DNA of 64,000 nucleotides from NVTR01 sp036479015. GTDB lineage: Bacteria > Pseudomonadota > Alphaproteobacteria > Rhodobacterales > Rhodobacteraceae. The DNA lies in the NCBI GenBank assembly GCA_036479015.1, contig JAZGFB010000034.1, positions 18,743-82,742 on the forward strand, read 5' to 3'. The position numbers and the translations under genes were made by a program. Below the pieces are notes generated by a model that saw only the letters and a list, made by a program, of their open reading frames with translations, ran no database searches and was not told the DNA's origin. This document shows positions 27,363-35,368 of the stretch, in pieces; within the stretch, counting starts at the first letter, position 1; each line of letters starts with the position of its first letter.

Positions 27363-27385
27363 TTTTTTTCTTTGTTAAAATACTC
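27363..27385 (-). repeat. Dispersed intergenic motif, copy B (inverted)
   Basis: The reverse strand reads GAGTATTTTAACAAAG plus an A-run, the same motif as copy A in opposite orientation, 117 bases away. It lies just past the stop of the small protein gene at 27404. The 233-base gap 27171-27403 holds only these two motifs and an unassigned GC-rich piece between them. Confidence 0.6.
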
Positions 27386-27403
27386 AAAATTCAACATATC
27401 AGC

Positions 27404-27616
27404 CTATCGCTTCCGAGCGTCTAAATCAGAATTGAACAGCTGCAATTTGGCTGTCATGTTTTCTTCATCGATGACGCTGTTGAAGTTTTCAAACAGAAAC
27501 GACAGGGCTTCACCCTCATCCAACCCGGCGTCAGAGGCGAAGCGTTTTAGGCGGCGATAGCCATCTTCGGTCATTGCAACCGGAAAGCGGCGGGTTAGTC
27601 GGAAACGTTTTGCCAT
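27404..27616 (-). CDS. Small ribbon-helix-helix-like protein
   Basis: A 70-residue protein starting MAKRFRLTRRFPVAMTEDGY. A short basic N-terminal strand followed by TEDGYRRLKRFASDAGLDE and EALSFLFENFNSV resembles the strand-helix-helix plan of CopG/MetJ-type DNA-binding proteins. It starts 10 bases after the acyl-CoA dehydrogenase stop, so the two are probably co-transcribed. A regulatory role is a guess; it may equally be an uncharacterised helper protein. Confidence 0.68.
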   Translation of the reverse strand: MAKRFRLTRRFPVAMTEDGYRRLKRFASDAGLDEGEALSFLFENFNSVIDEENMTAKLQLFNSDLDARKR

Positions 27617-27626
27617 ATTTTTTACC

Positions 27627-29405
27627 TTAAAATTGATCTGCGGCCAGCGCCATGACACTATCAGCGCCTGAGGTGATGCGCGCCAGGTGCATTGTCGTGG
27701 CGGGCAGTTGCCGGGCCATATAGTAGCGCCCGGTGGCGATTTTGGTATCGTAAAAATCAACATCAGTGGCGCCGCTTTCCAGTGCAGCCATTGCTGATTG
27801 CCCCATGCGGGCCCACATGAGCCCCAGGCAGACATGGCCGAACAGGTGCATGAAGTCATAGGAACCAGCCAATGCGTGGTTCGGGTTTTTCATGCCGTTT
27901 TGCATGAAGTACATTGCCGCCGCTTGCAGGTCTTTAGACGCGGCCTTTAGTGGGTCAAGGAAATCGGCTTTTAGGGCATCGTTACCAGCGTTTTCAGCGA
28001 TGAAGGTTTTCACCAGATCAAAGAACGCCATGAGCGGTTTACCACCATCGGCGGCCAGTTTGCGGCCCACCAGGTCCAGCGCCTGCACGCCGTTCGCGCC
28101 TTCGTAAATTTGGGCGATCCGGGCGTCGCGCACAAACTGCGACATGCCGTGTTCTTCGATATAGCCGTGGCCGCCAAACACCTGTTGCGCCTGCACTGTC
28201 ATTTCAAAGCCTTTGTCGGTCTGAAAACCTTTGATCACCGGCATCAGCAGGGACACCAGGCCATGGGCGTCTTTGTCGCCGCTGTGTTTGACCTGATCAA
28301 TCAGCGACGCCCCCCATAGGGTAAAGGCCCGCGCGCCTTCGATGAACGACTTTTGATCCATCAGGTTGCGCCGGATGTCGGGGTGAACGATCAGCGGGTC
28401 GGCCGGGCCATCCGGGTTTTTAGCGCCGGTTACGTCGCGCCCTTGCAGGCGGTCTTTGGCGTAGATTACCGCGTTTTGATAGGCGGCTTCGGCCTGGGCA
28501 TACCCCTGCATGCCAACGCCGTGGCGGGCTTCGTTCATCATGGTGAACATGGCGCGCATGCCCTTATGTTCTTCGCCGATCAAATAGCCGGTGGCCCCAT
28601 CGTAATTCATGACACAGGTGGCATTGCCGTGGATGCCCATTTTTTCCTCAAGAGACCCAACGGATACGCCGTTACCGGCGCCAATGCTGCCGTCAGCATT
28701 GACCAGAAATTTGGGCACGATGAACAGCGACACACCTTTGATGCCTTCGGGGCCGCCGGGAATTTTTGCCAGCACCAGGTGGATCACATTTTCCGACAGG
28801 TCATGGTCACCTGCCGAAATGAATATCTTTTCACCGGTCACTTTGAAGGTGCCGTCACCCTGGGGCTCGGCTTTGGTGCGCATCAGGCCCAGATCAGTGC
28901 CGCAATGGGATTCTGTCAGGTTCATGGTGCCGGTCCAGGTGCCGGCCACCATGTTGGGCAGAAAAGTATCCTTTAGCGCGTCAGAGGCATGGGCGTGGAT
29001 CGCCGAATAGGCACCATGGGTCAGGCCCGGGTAGATGTTGAACGCCATATTGGCGGCAACAAACACCTCACCGACGCAGGTTCCCAACACATATGGCATG
29101 CCCTGGCCGCCATATTTCGGGTCCAGATCCAGCCCCATCCAGCCGCCGGTTTTCAGCTGGTCAAAAGCGTCTTTGAACCCATCAGGTGTGCGCACGATGC
29201 CGTTTTCAAGCGTGCAGCCCTGTAGATCACCCACCGCGTTCAACGGCGCCAATACGTTGCTTGCCAGTTTTCCGGCCTCTTCCAGAACGGCCGATGTGAA
29301 ATCGGGTTCAAGTTCATCATATCCGGGGGTGTCGGATGCACAAACGTTCAGAACCTGGTGCAGCACAAACTGCATGTCTTTGGTGGGGGCGGTATAGCTG
29401 GTCAT
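27627..29405 (-). CDS. Acyl-CoA dehydrogenase (FadE/DmdC-like)
   Basis: A 592-residue FAD enzyme that introduces the alpha-beta double bond in acyl-CoA. It has the long C-terminal extension typical of the group that includes DmdC (3-methylmercaptopropionyl-CoA dehydrogenase) and FadE5. The FAD-binding stretch NLTESHCGTDLGLMRTKA and the catalytic base Glu435 in IYEGANGVQ are intact. Its neighbours (MerR, thiolase, FadJ) suggest general fatty-acid oxidation rather than DMSP breakdown, but the sequence alone does not separate the two. It starts 18 bases after the MerR stop. Confidence 0.9.
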   Translation of the reverse strand: MTSYTAPTKDMQFVLHQVLNVCASDTPGYDELEPDFTSAVLEEAGKLASNVLAPLNAVGDLQGCTLENGIVRTPDGFKDAFDQLKTGGWMGLDLDPKYGGQGMPYVLGTCVGEVFVAANMAFNIYPGLTHGAYSAIHAHASDALKDTFLPNMVAGTWTGTMNLTESHCGTDLGLMRTKAEPQGDGTFKVTGEKIFISAGDHDLSENVIHLVLAKIPGGPEGIKGVSLFIVPKFLVNADGSIGAGNGVSVGSLEEKMGIHGNATCVMNYDGATGYLIGEEHKGMRAMFTMMNEARHGVGMQGYAQAEAAYQNAVIYAKDRLQGRDVTGAKNPDGPADPLIVHPDIRRNLMDQKSFIEGARAFTLWGASLIDQVKHSGDKDAHGLVSLLMPVIKGFQTDKGFEMTVQAQQVFGGHGYIEEHGMSQFVRDARIAQIYEGANGVQALDLVGRKLAADGGKPLMAFFDLVKTFIAENAGNDALKADFLDPLKAASKDLQAAAMYFMQNGMKNPNHALAGSYDFMHLFGHVCLGLMWARMGQSAMAALESGATDVDFYDTKIATGRYYMARQLPATTMHLARITSGADSVMALAADQF

Positions 29406-29423
29406 AGAGTAAATCCTTAGTAT

Positions 29424-29828
29424 TCAGGCATTTTTGTCGGCATCTTGTTTTTCAAACGCTTTGATTTGAGCTTTTCCCTGTCGCATCACTTCTTTGAAAT
29501 CGTCAATTGTCTGGTTCAGTTCATCGCGCTGGCTTTCCATTTCGCTAAGGCGCAACAACCCGAGTTCGTAGGTTTTTTTGATCTGGGTCTGCATTTGGTC
29601 GCCGATGTAATAAAGGTCCAGAAGGTGACCGATATTTTCCAGGGAGTAGCCAAATCGCTTACCTCGTTGGATCAGTTTCAGGCGGACACGATCACGGTTG
29701 TAGTATAGGCGTTTCTGCCCGATGCGTTGGGGCGTTAACAGTTTCTTTGCTTCGTAAAACCGTAAGGTCCGCGCGGTGATGTTAAAGCTGTCGCTCATCT
29801 GGCTAATGGTCATTGCAGGATCTGACAA
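29424..29828 (-). CDS. MerR-family transcriptional regulator (first of two)
   Basis: A 134-residue regulator with an N-terminal MerR winged helix (ISQMSDSFNITARTLRFYEA, then LLTPQRIGQKRLYYNRD) and a coiled-coil dimer helix; there is no cysteine cluster, so it is not a metal sensor. I keep the TTG start at 29828 because AGGAG lies seven bases upstream; an ATG at 29813 is the alternative. It leads the acyl-CoA dehydrogenase operon. MerR regulators of this kind (LiuR-like) control branched-chain and fatty acid breakdown in Proteobacteria, and a matching operator lies upstream. Confidence 0.88.
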   Translation of the reverse strand: MSDPAMTISQMSDSFNITARTLRFYEAKKLLTPQRIGQKRLYYNRDRVRLKLIQRGKRFGYSLENIGHLLDLYYIGDQMQTQIKKTYELGLLRLSEMESQRDELNQTIDDFKEVMRQGKAQIKAFEKQDADKNA

Positions 29829-29855
29829 ATGCGTCTCCTATCGCGGGTCTGTCAT

Positions 29856-29908
29856 ACTATATGGGTTGCGTCGTCAGTCAGTTACAAGCTTAGTTGACGT
29901 TAACGTAA
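29856..29908 (-). promoter_or_regulatory. LiuR-like operator and candidate promoter of the MerR/acyl-CoA operon
   Basis: TTGACGTTAACGTAA at 29894-29908 contains the perfect palindrome ACGTTAACGT (29897-29906), close to the LiuR-type site known for MerR regulators of acyl-CoA catabolism. On the reverse strand a TTGTAA (29882-29887) and TATAGT (29856-29861) are 20 bases apart, a long spacer as in MerR-controlled promoters. The operator sits just upstream of the -35, so it may autoregulate the operon. The -35/-10 assignment is less certain than the palindrome. Confidence 0.62.
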
Positions 29909-29960
29909 GCAAAACGTGGCGTCACATATGAATTTGGCGTGGCCAGTGCCTGAAATTTTA

Positions 29961-30329
29961 TTAGCTTAGCCGGTCGGCAGTTTCGTCGCGCAGTTTCTTA
30001 AGCTCGCCTATGGCCCCGTTAAGGTCCGATTGCTGTTGTTTGAGTGTTTCAAGCTGGCGGTCGGCGAATTCAATCCAGACTTTCATTTGGTTTTCGCTGC
30101 TTTCAGAGTTGTAAATTTCCAGCCATTGGCGAATTTCCTCAAGGGAAAAGCCAAAGCGGCGGCCCCGCATGATCAATTTCATGCGTCCGATTTCACGCGG
30201 TGTGTAAAACCGGTTTCGGCCTTGTTTTTCGGGGGTCAGCAATTCGATGTATTCATAGTACCGCAGGGTGCGGGGCGTGACCTCAAATTCGGCGCACATT
30301 TCTTTAAATGTCATGCGGGCGATGGTCAT
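29961..30329 (-). CDS. MerR-family transcriptional regulator (second of two)
   Basis: A 122-residue paralogue of the adjacent regulator: MTFKEMCAEFEVTPRTLRYY and LLTPEKQGRNRFYTPREIG form the winged helix, followed by a long dimer helix ending EFADRQLETLKQQQ. The start at 30329 has AGGAGG upstream; an ATG at 30362 is open but has no site. No effector cysteines are present. It lies between the putative manganese exporter and the other MerR gene, all leftward. Two such regulators in tandem may sense different acyl-CoAs. Confidence 0.87.
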   Translation of the reverse strand: MTIARMTFKEMCAEFEVTPRTLRYYEYIELLTPEKQGRNRFYTPREIGRMKLIMRGRRFGFSLEEIRQWLEIYNSESSENQMKVWIEFADRQLETLKQQQSDLNGAIGELKKLRDETADRLS

Positions 30330-30389
30330 CGTAAGTGCCTCCTGCTGGTAGGATAGTAACAATCAGCCGGAGGATCAAATCACATTGGG

Positions 30390-31538
30390 TTAATTCATAA
30401 ACCCGGGGGCAAGAAAATAGAAACCGTAGGCGACGATAATGGCCGGTACGCTTGAATAGGCCGTCGCCAACACGGCCGCTTTTGGGTTTAGCGCAATGGC
30501 GGGAAACAGCGCATCGCCGTCGTTGGAAATGGCATTACCGATGACGGCGGCGAACGGGATGATACCGTTTATATAAAGCGTGGTCACCAGCACCTGGGGG
30601 CCGCAGCCGGGAATGAAGCCGACAACAATCGCAATAAGCGGCAGCAGTGGTGCGACAGACATGAACATGGCTTCCAGGTCCAGCCCGGCATAGGCGGCCA
30701 GATAGTCATAGGCCAGATAGGCACCGATCACCCAGACAGAGATGAATGAGGTTTCTTCAGCCATGCGCGTCACTGGGCTATCGGCGGTGTTTGTCATGGC
30801 CTGCAATGATGATGTTGACCAGATCAGCAGGCCCAGCACTGTGCCCGTCACGCCGATCCAGATAACTGAAACCCCTGCAATACTGGTTATGCTAATCTGA
30901 GCCAGCTGTGCGCCGCCAACCACCAGACCAGGCACGATCAATGCCAGATAGGCATAGTCACGCCAGCGGCTTTTGCCCACAACGGGGGCAACAGTGCACT
31001 GTTTGGACGGGTCTGGTGTCAGGTCAATTTTGTTGAACCGATCCACAAGCCAGCCTGAAATGATGCCAACGGTGAACGACAGCGGCAAAATAACAAGTGC
31101 TGCGTCTGGTCGGGTGGCGATCATCAGAAATGCGGCGTCGCCCATGGTTGCTGTCAAGGTTGCAACCACCGCGCCAAAGCCAACATTGCCTGATGAATAG
31201 GCCGCAACCACCACCACGGCACCACCGCAGCCGGGCGTTGCGCCCAGCAGGGCGGCCAGGGGCACCTGAAAGCCTTTGGAATTTTTCAGCGATGTGCCAA
31301 TGTCAAATTTGAACACGCGCTCTGCGCCATAAAACATTAACAGCGTCAGGGCGACAAATGCCGAAACCTGGGTATAGGCGTCGGTCATCAACTGGCGTGT
31401 CAGCGTGCCCAGATCCCCCGGCATTGCTGCCAGTGAAAGCATAACAACGATAACCGCCAGCCGTTTCGTGCGAAACGGTCCGATGGTGTCTGTGGCAACA
31501 AAGGTTACCGGTATCGTTGGTTCGATGTTAAGTGTCAT
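30390..31538 (-). CDS. Putative manganese/heavy-metal exporter, 10-TM family
   Basis: A 382-residue integral membrane protein with about ten helices and two similar halves, each with a Pro-Gly-Cys-Gly motif: ALLGATPGCGGAVVVVAAYS and VGFIPGCGPQVLVTTLY. This paired motif belongs to the family annotated as putative manganese transporter/10-TM heavy-metal exporter. The frame is open to 31658, but a promoter placed at 31580-31607 makes 31538 the best start. Direction of transport and metal are inferred from family naming, not shown here. Confidence 0.75.
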   Translation of the reverse strand: MTLNIEPTIPVTFVATDTIGPFRTKRLAVIVVMLSLAAMPGDLGTLTRQLMTDAYTQVSAFVALTLLMFYGAERVFKFDIGTSLKNSKGFQVPLAALLGATPGCGGAVVVVAAYSSGNVGFGAVVATLTATMGDAAFLMIATRPDAALVILPLSFTVGIISGWLVDRFNKIDLTPDPSKQCTVAPVVGKSRWRDYAYLALIVPGLVVGGAQLAQISITSIAGVSVIWIGVTGTVLGLLIWSTSSLQAMTNTADSPVTRMAEETSFISVWVIGAYLAYDYLAAYAGLDLEAMFMSVAPLLPLIAIVVGFIPGCGPQVLVTTLYINGIIPFAAVIGNAISNDGDALFPAIALNPKAAVLATAYSSVPAIIVAYGFYFLAPGFMN

Positions 31539-31579
31539 CTGGGCCTGCGGGCTGTTGTTGCGAATAATTCTCAATTGCA

Positions 31580-31607
31580 TAGATAGCACTTGTGGTGCTA
31601 ATGGCAA
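31580..31607 (-). promoter_or_regulatory. Promoter with a dyad in its spacer, upstream of the metal exporter
   Basis: On the reverse strand TTGCCA (31602-31607) and TATCTA (31580-31585) are separated by 16 bases. TAGCAC, five bases, GTGCTA (31584-31600) fills the spacer and overlaps the -10. A repressor bound there would block polymerase directly. A start codon at 31580 would overlap the -10, which supports translation from 31538. Confidence 0.5.
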
Positions 31608-31644
31608 GGGCAAATAAATTGCGGCACAGAAAGGCAGCTTGACC

Positions 31645-32070
31645 ATGGAAAAACCCAACCCCCACCCCGGCCAGCAATTTATTGACGCGCTGCCATATGC
31701 CCGGGCGCTTGAGCTGCAGCTTATCGATTATTCCCCCGGTATTGTTGAAATGCAGCTGCCCTATAACGCCGATCTGATCGGGGATCCGGAAACCGGGGTG
31801 ATCCATGGGGGTGCGGTGTCGGCGCTGTTGGATACCTGCGCCGGGGCGGCCGTTATGAGCCACCCGGATGGGGTGAGCGGTACCGCAACGCTTGATTTGC
31901 GCATTGACTATATGCGCCCGGCAACCCCCGGGCAGGCCATATCGGCGCGGGCCGAATGTTACCATGTCACCAAATCGGTCGCTTTTATCCGCGCCACCGC
32001 CATGGATGACGACCGCGATCGACCTGTGGCCAGTGCCACGGGTGCCTTTACAGTGGGGCGCGCGAAATGA
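31645..32070 (+). CDS. PaaI-like hot-dog thioesterase (first of a pair)
   Basis: A 141-residue acyl-CoA thioesterase-like protein of the PaaI group. The helix motif GVIHGGAVSALLDTCAGAAV and the strand LDLRIDYMRPATPGQAISA are typical; the Asp in the helix is a likely catalytic residue. The ATG at 31645 is chosen over a TTG at 31639. The stop overlaps the start of a second hot-dog gene (ATGA), so the two proteins may assemble together. The thioester cleaved is unknown. Confidence 0.88.
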   Translation: MEKPNPHPGQQFIDALPYARALELQLIDYSPGIVEMQLPYNADLIGDPETGVIHGGAVSALLDTCAGAAVMSHPDGVSGTATLDLRIDYMRPATPGQAISARAECYHVTKSVAFIRATAMDDDRDRPVASATGAFTVGRAK

Positions 32071-32576
32071 GCCGGGCCCGCCCGGAACCGGTGCAGGTGA
32101 TCAAGCAACGTCGCGATGGCGCCCTGCATTCGCTGGTGGCGGGGGTGCCGTTTGTCCGCTTTCTTGGTATTGAATTTGCCCGCCGTGGCGATGAGCTGAC
32201 GGCGACAATGCCCTATGATGATAAGCTGATCGGCAACCCGATGCTGCCGGCCCTGCATGGTGGGGCAACGGCGGCATTCCTAGAGGTTGCGGCAATTATT
32301 GAGCTAAGCTGGTCAACGCTGTGGCAAGACATTGAAGCCGGGACTGTTGATCTGGCATCACCGGAGCAAAAATATGTGCCAATACTACCCAAGACCATTG
32401 ATTTTTCAGTGGATTATCTGCGCACTGGTTTGCCGCGTGATGCCTATGCGCGGGCTAGGGTTAACCGGTCGGGGCGGCGCTATGCCAGCGTCCATGTTGA
32501 GGCCTGGCAGGATAATCGCAGCCGGTTGTTTGCCCAAGCCACCGGGCATTTTCTGATGCCTGATCGAGATGGCTGA
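32067..32576 (+). CDS. PaaI-like hot-dog thioesterase (second of a pair)
   Basis: A 169-residue second hot-dog protein. PALHGGATAAFLEVAAIIEL replaces the first protein's motif, keeping His-Gly-Gly but with Glu at the acidic helix position. KTIDFSVDYLRTGLPRDAYA is the matching strand. Its start overlaps the first thioesterase gene and its end overlaps the MATE gene by eight bases, so all three are translationally linked. Two diverged subunits suggest a hetero-oligomer; this is inference. Confidence 0.86.
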   Translation: MSRARPEPVQVIKQRRDGALHSLVAGVPFVRFLGIEFARRGDELTATMPYDDKLIGNPMLPALHGGATAAFLEVAAIIELSWSTLWQDIEAGTVDLASPEQKYVPILPKTIDFSVDYLRTGLPRDAYARARVNRSGRRYASVHVEAWQDNRSRLFAQATGHFLMPDRDG

Positions 32577-33885
32577 ACCGGCTAAATTAACCCATCGGCG
32601 GGTTTTGAACATTGCCGTTCCCATTGTTTTGTCCAATGCCACGGTGCCCATTTTGGGGGCGGTGGATACCGGTGTTGTTGGCCAGCTGGGGCTGGCCGCC
32701 CCCATTGGTGCAGTGGGTATCGGTGCCGTCATTTTAGCGGTGATCTATGGCATCCTTAGCTTTTTGCGCATGGGCACCACCGGGCTTGTGGCCCAGGCCA
32801 AGGGTGCCGGGGACGGGGCCGAAACCGGGGCTTTGCTGATGCGCGCCCTGCTGATCGGTGCGGGTATGGGGGCGGTTTTTGTGCTGGGGCAGGTTTGGCT
32901 GTTTCAGGCGGCGTTTGTGTTGGCGCCAGCCTCGCCGGACGTGGAAGGGTTGGCCCAGGATTACCTGCGCATTCGGATTTGGGGCGCGCCGGCAACCATA
33001 TCGCTTTATGCGGTGACAGGCTGGCTTATTGCGATGGAGCGCACCCGCGGGGTTCTGGTGTTGCAGCTGTGGATGAACGGGCTGAATATTGGCTTGGACA
33101 TCTGGTTTGTGCTGGGGCTTGGCTGGGGCGTGGAAGGTGTGGCCGTGGCCACATTGATCGCCGAATGGAGCGGGTTGGCGCTGGGCCTGTGGCTGTGCCG
33201 GGCAGCGTTTATGGGTGACAGGTGGCATGACTGGGCCCGGATATTTGACCGGATCAAGATCCGCCGCATGATGGCGGTTAACAGTGATATCATGGTGCGT
33301 TCTGTCATTTTGCACCTGAGTTTTGCGACGTTTTTGTTTCTGGGGGCGCGCCATGGCGATGTGACTTTGGCAGCCAATCAGGTGATCCTGCAATTTTTGG
33401 AAATAATGGCCTTTGGGCTGGATGGGTTTGCCTTTGCCGCCGAGGCATTGGTGGGCTCGGCACTGGGGGCGCGTAACCGCACCGGGCTGCGCCGGGCGGC
33501 GATTATGACGTCGCAATGGGGCGTGGCCATGGTGGTGCCGTTTGCGCTATTTTTCTGGTTTGGCGGGCCTTGGTTGATTGATCTGATGGCGACAGCGCCT
33601 GATGTGCGGGCCGAGGCGCGGCTGTATCTGCCCTGGATCGCTATTGCCCCGATCATTGGTATCGGGGCCTGGATGCTGGATGGCATTTTCATTGGTGCCA
33701 CCCGCACCCGCACCATGCGCAACGCGATGATACTGTCGGGGGCGGTGTATGTGGTGGCGTTGTTTTTACTGGCCCCCTTTGGCAACCACGGATTATGGCT
33801 GGCGCTGATGGTGCTGAATGTGACCCGCACGGTGACGCTGGGGCTGAGTTATCCGGCGCTGGAGCGCGCGGCCGCGCCAGATTGA
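32569..33885 (+). CDS. MATE-family efflux transporter
   Basis: A 438-residue multidrug/toxin extrusion protein with about twelve membrane helices. The opening RRVLNIAVPIVLSNATVPIL and GAVDTGVVGQLG match the DinF-like MATE branch, and GLDGFAFAAEALVGSALGA starts the second half. It would export a cationic compound in exchange for sodium or protons. Translational coupling to two thioesterases hints at a shared substrate pathway, but no substrate can be assigned. Confidence 0.92.
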   Translation: MAEPAKLTHRRVLNIAVPIVLSNATVPILGAVDTGVVGQLGLAAPIGAVGIGAVILAVIYGILSFLRMGTTGLVAQAKGAGDGAETGALLMRALLIGAGMGAVFVLGQVWLFQAAFVLAPASPDVEGLAQDYLRIRIWGAPATISLYAVTGWLIAMERTRGVLVLQLWMNGLNIGLDIWFVLGLGWGVEGVAVATLIAEWSGLALGLWLCRAAFMGDRWHDWARIFDRIKIRRMMAVNSDIMVRSVILHLSFATFLFLGARHGDVTLAANQVILQFLEIMAFGLDGFAFAAEALVGSALGARNRTGLRRAAIMTSQWGVAMVVPFALFFWFGGPWLIDLMATAPDVRAEARLYLPWIAIAPIIGIGAWMLDGIFIGATRTRTMRNAMILSGAVYVVALFLLAPFGNHGLWLALMVLNVTRTVTLGLSYPALERAAAPD

Positions 33886-33916
33886 GTGCCTGCGGCACAT
33901 TAGTTTTCTTAAGGGG

Positions 33917-33967
33917 TCGCCCAAGGGCGACATCCGCTCCGCTTGGGGAGTATTTTGCAAAGAAAAA
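33917..33967 (+). repeat. Dispersed intergenic motif, copy C, with short hairpin
   Basis: TCGCC/GGCGA forms a small hairpin (33917-33930), followed by TTGGGGAGTATTTTGCAAAG and an A-run to 33967. It fills the gap between the convergent MATE and arsC-like genes and matches copies A, B and E. Confidence 0.65.
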
Positions 33968-33968
33968 A

Positions 33969-34313
33969 TCAGAGTATAGTGAGCACGTTTTCTGGCGGAC
34001 GGCCGATGGCGGCCTGTGTGTCGGTGATGACCACCGGGCGCTCGATCAGGGCGGGGTGCTTGGCCATGGCGGCGATCAGGGTGTTTTCGCTGCTGGATTT
34101 GTCCAGCCCCAGATCGGTGAATTGCGGGTCATTGGTTCTGATCAGATCAGCTGCGGATATGTTGAGCAGGGTCAGGACGCGCCTGATTTCATCAACCGTT
34201 GGGGCGTTGTCTTTGTAGAGGCGGATGTCCGGATCAAGCCCGCGCTCTTGCAGCAGTGCAAGTGTTGCCCGGGATTTTGTGCAGTTCGGATTGTGCCAGA
34301 TTGTAAGGGTCAT
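33969..34313 (-). CDS. arsC: ArsC-family arsenate reductase (glutaredoxin type)
   Basis: A 114-residue thioredoxin-fold protein with the ArsC active site WHNPNCTKSRATLALL (Cys11) and the later Arg-bearing segments IRTNDPQF, ALIERPVV and AIGRPPENV, which together bind arsenate. The three arginines support ArsC rather than the Spx branch. Starts at 34313 and 34319 are both possible; the first overlaps the pyrD stop (ATGA). Location behind pyrD, with no other ars genes, makes an arsenic role plausible but not certain. Confidence 0.82.
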   Translation of the reverse strand: MTLTIWHNPNCTKSRATLALLQERGLDPDIRLYKDNAPTVDEIRRVLTLLNISAADLIRTNDPQFTDLGLDKSSSENTLIAAMAKHPALIERPVVITDTQAAIGRPPENVLTIL

Positions 34314-35368
34314 AGCCATTTTTCCTTTTCGATGCCAACGGCCTGGCTGATGTTGGAAAACCCGTCATTGGCCAATAATTTGTCGAGCCCGGTGGCGATG
34401 TCAGCGGCCAGGGATATGCCCTGATATACCATGGCTGTGTAAAGTTGCACGGCGCTGGCCCCGGCTTTTATTTTTGCATAGGCGCCCTGGGCGTTTTGGA
34501 TGCCACCCACCCCGATCAAAGGTATTTGGCCGTCGCTAAGCTGGGCCAGGCGGGCCAGAACCCGGGTGGATTTTTCAAACAGGGGTGCGCCTGACAGCCC
34601 GCCGGTTTGGCTGGCGTGGGGGCTGGCCAAGCCATCGCGTGACAGGGTGGTGTTGGTGGCGATGATGCCGTCAATTTTGCAGCTTTGGGCGACATCGACG
34701 ATATCGGCCAGTTCGGCGTCTGTCAGGTCGGGGGCGATTTTCAGGAAGATCGGGATTGGGCGGTTTTGCTGGTCGCGGGCGTTCACAACATTGGACAGAA
34801 TTTCAGTGAGGGCGGCTTTGCCCTGCAGGTCGCGCAGGTGCTCGGTATTGGGGGACGACACGTTGACGGTGGCGAAATCCACATGTGGGCCACAGGTTTG
34901 CAGAACGTGGGTGAAGTCAGACACCCGGTCCGCGCTGTCCTTATTTGCCCCGAGGTTAAGCCCCACGGGAATGCCGGGGCCACGGGCAGACAGGCGGGAC
35001 GCGATGGCTGTCATGCCGTCATTGTTAAAGCCAAATCGGTTTATCACGGCGCGGTCCCGGGGCAGGCGAAACAGGCGTGGTTTCGGGTTGCCGGGTTGGG
35101 CGCGCGGGGTGGCGGCGCCGACCTCAATAAAGCCGAAACCGGCTTTTGACAGGGCGGTAACGGCGGTGGCGTTTTTGTCAAAGCCAGCGGCCAGCCCGAC
35201 GGGGTTTGGCAGTGCCATGCCGGCCAGAACGGTTGCCAGCCGTGGTGTTGAAACCGGGCCCGCAAGCGGCACCAGACCAGAGTTTAGCGCCGTAAGGGCC
35301 AGGCCGTGGGCAGTTTCGGGGTTAAGTTGGCGCAGGGCCGTTAGCCCGGCCTTTTCCAGCAGTTTCAT
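34310..35368 (-). CDS. pyrD: Dihydroorotate dehydrogenase (quinone), class 2
   Basis: PyrD oxidises dihydroorotate to orotate with FMN and passes electrons to the quinone pool; it acts at the inner membrane in pyrimidine synthesis. The 352-residue protein has the class 2 N-terminal amphipathic helix region, PVGLAAGFDKNATAVTALSK, NRFGFNNDGM, and the catalytic-Ser segment VNVSSPNTEHLRDLQ. It is coupled to the DUF952 gene upstream and the arsC-like gene downstream by ATGA overlaps. Confidence 0.95.
   Translation of the reverse strand: MKLLEKAGLTALRQLNPETAHGLALTALNSGLVPLAGPVSTPRLATVLAGMALPNPVGLAAGFDKNATAVTALSKAGFGFIEVGAATPRAQPGNPKPRLFRLPRDRAVINRFGFNNDGMTAIASRLSARGPGIPVGLNLGANKDSADRVSDFTHVLQTCGPHVDFATVNVSSPNTEHLRDLQGKAALTEILSNVVNARDQQNRPIPIFLKIAPDLTDAELADIVDVAQSCKIDGIIATNTTLSRDGLASPHASQTGGLSGAPLFEKSTRVLARLAQLSDGQIPLIGVGGIQNAQGAYAKIKAGASAVQLYTAMVYQGISLAADIATGLDKLLANDGFSNISQAVGIEKEKWL

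Noticed and set aside
27627..29405. Naming the acyl-CoA dehydrogenase DmdC
   Set aside because: The catalytic Glu and length fit DmdC, but they also fit FadE-type relatives, and the neighbours are beta-oxidation genes rather than dmd genes.
32734..33516. Reverse-strand open frame of 260 codons inside the MATE gene
   Set aside because: Composition is dominated by Gln, His, Pro and Arg, as expected for the complement of a membrane protein.
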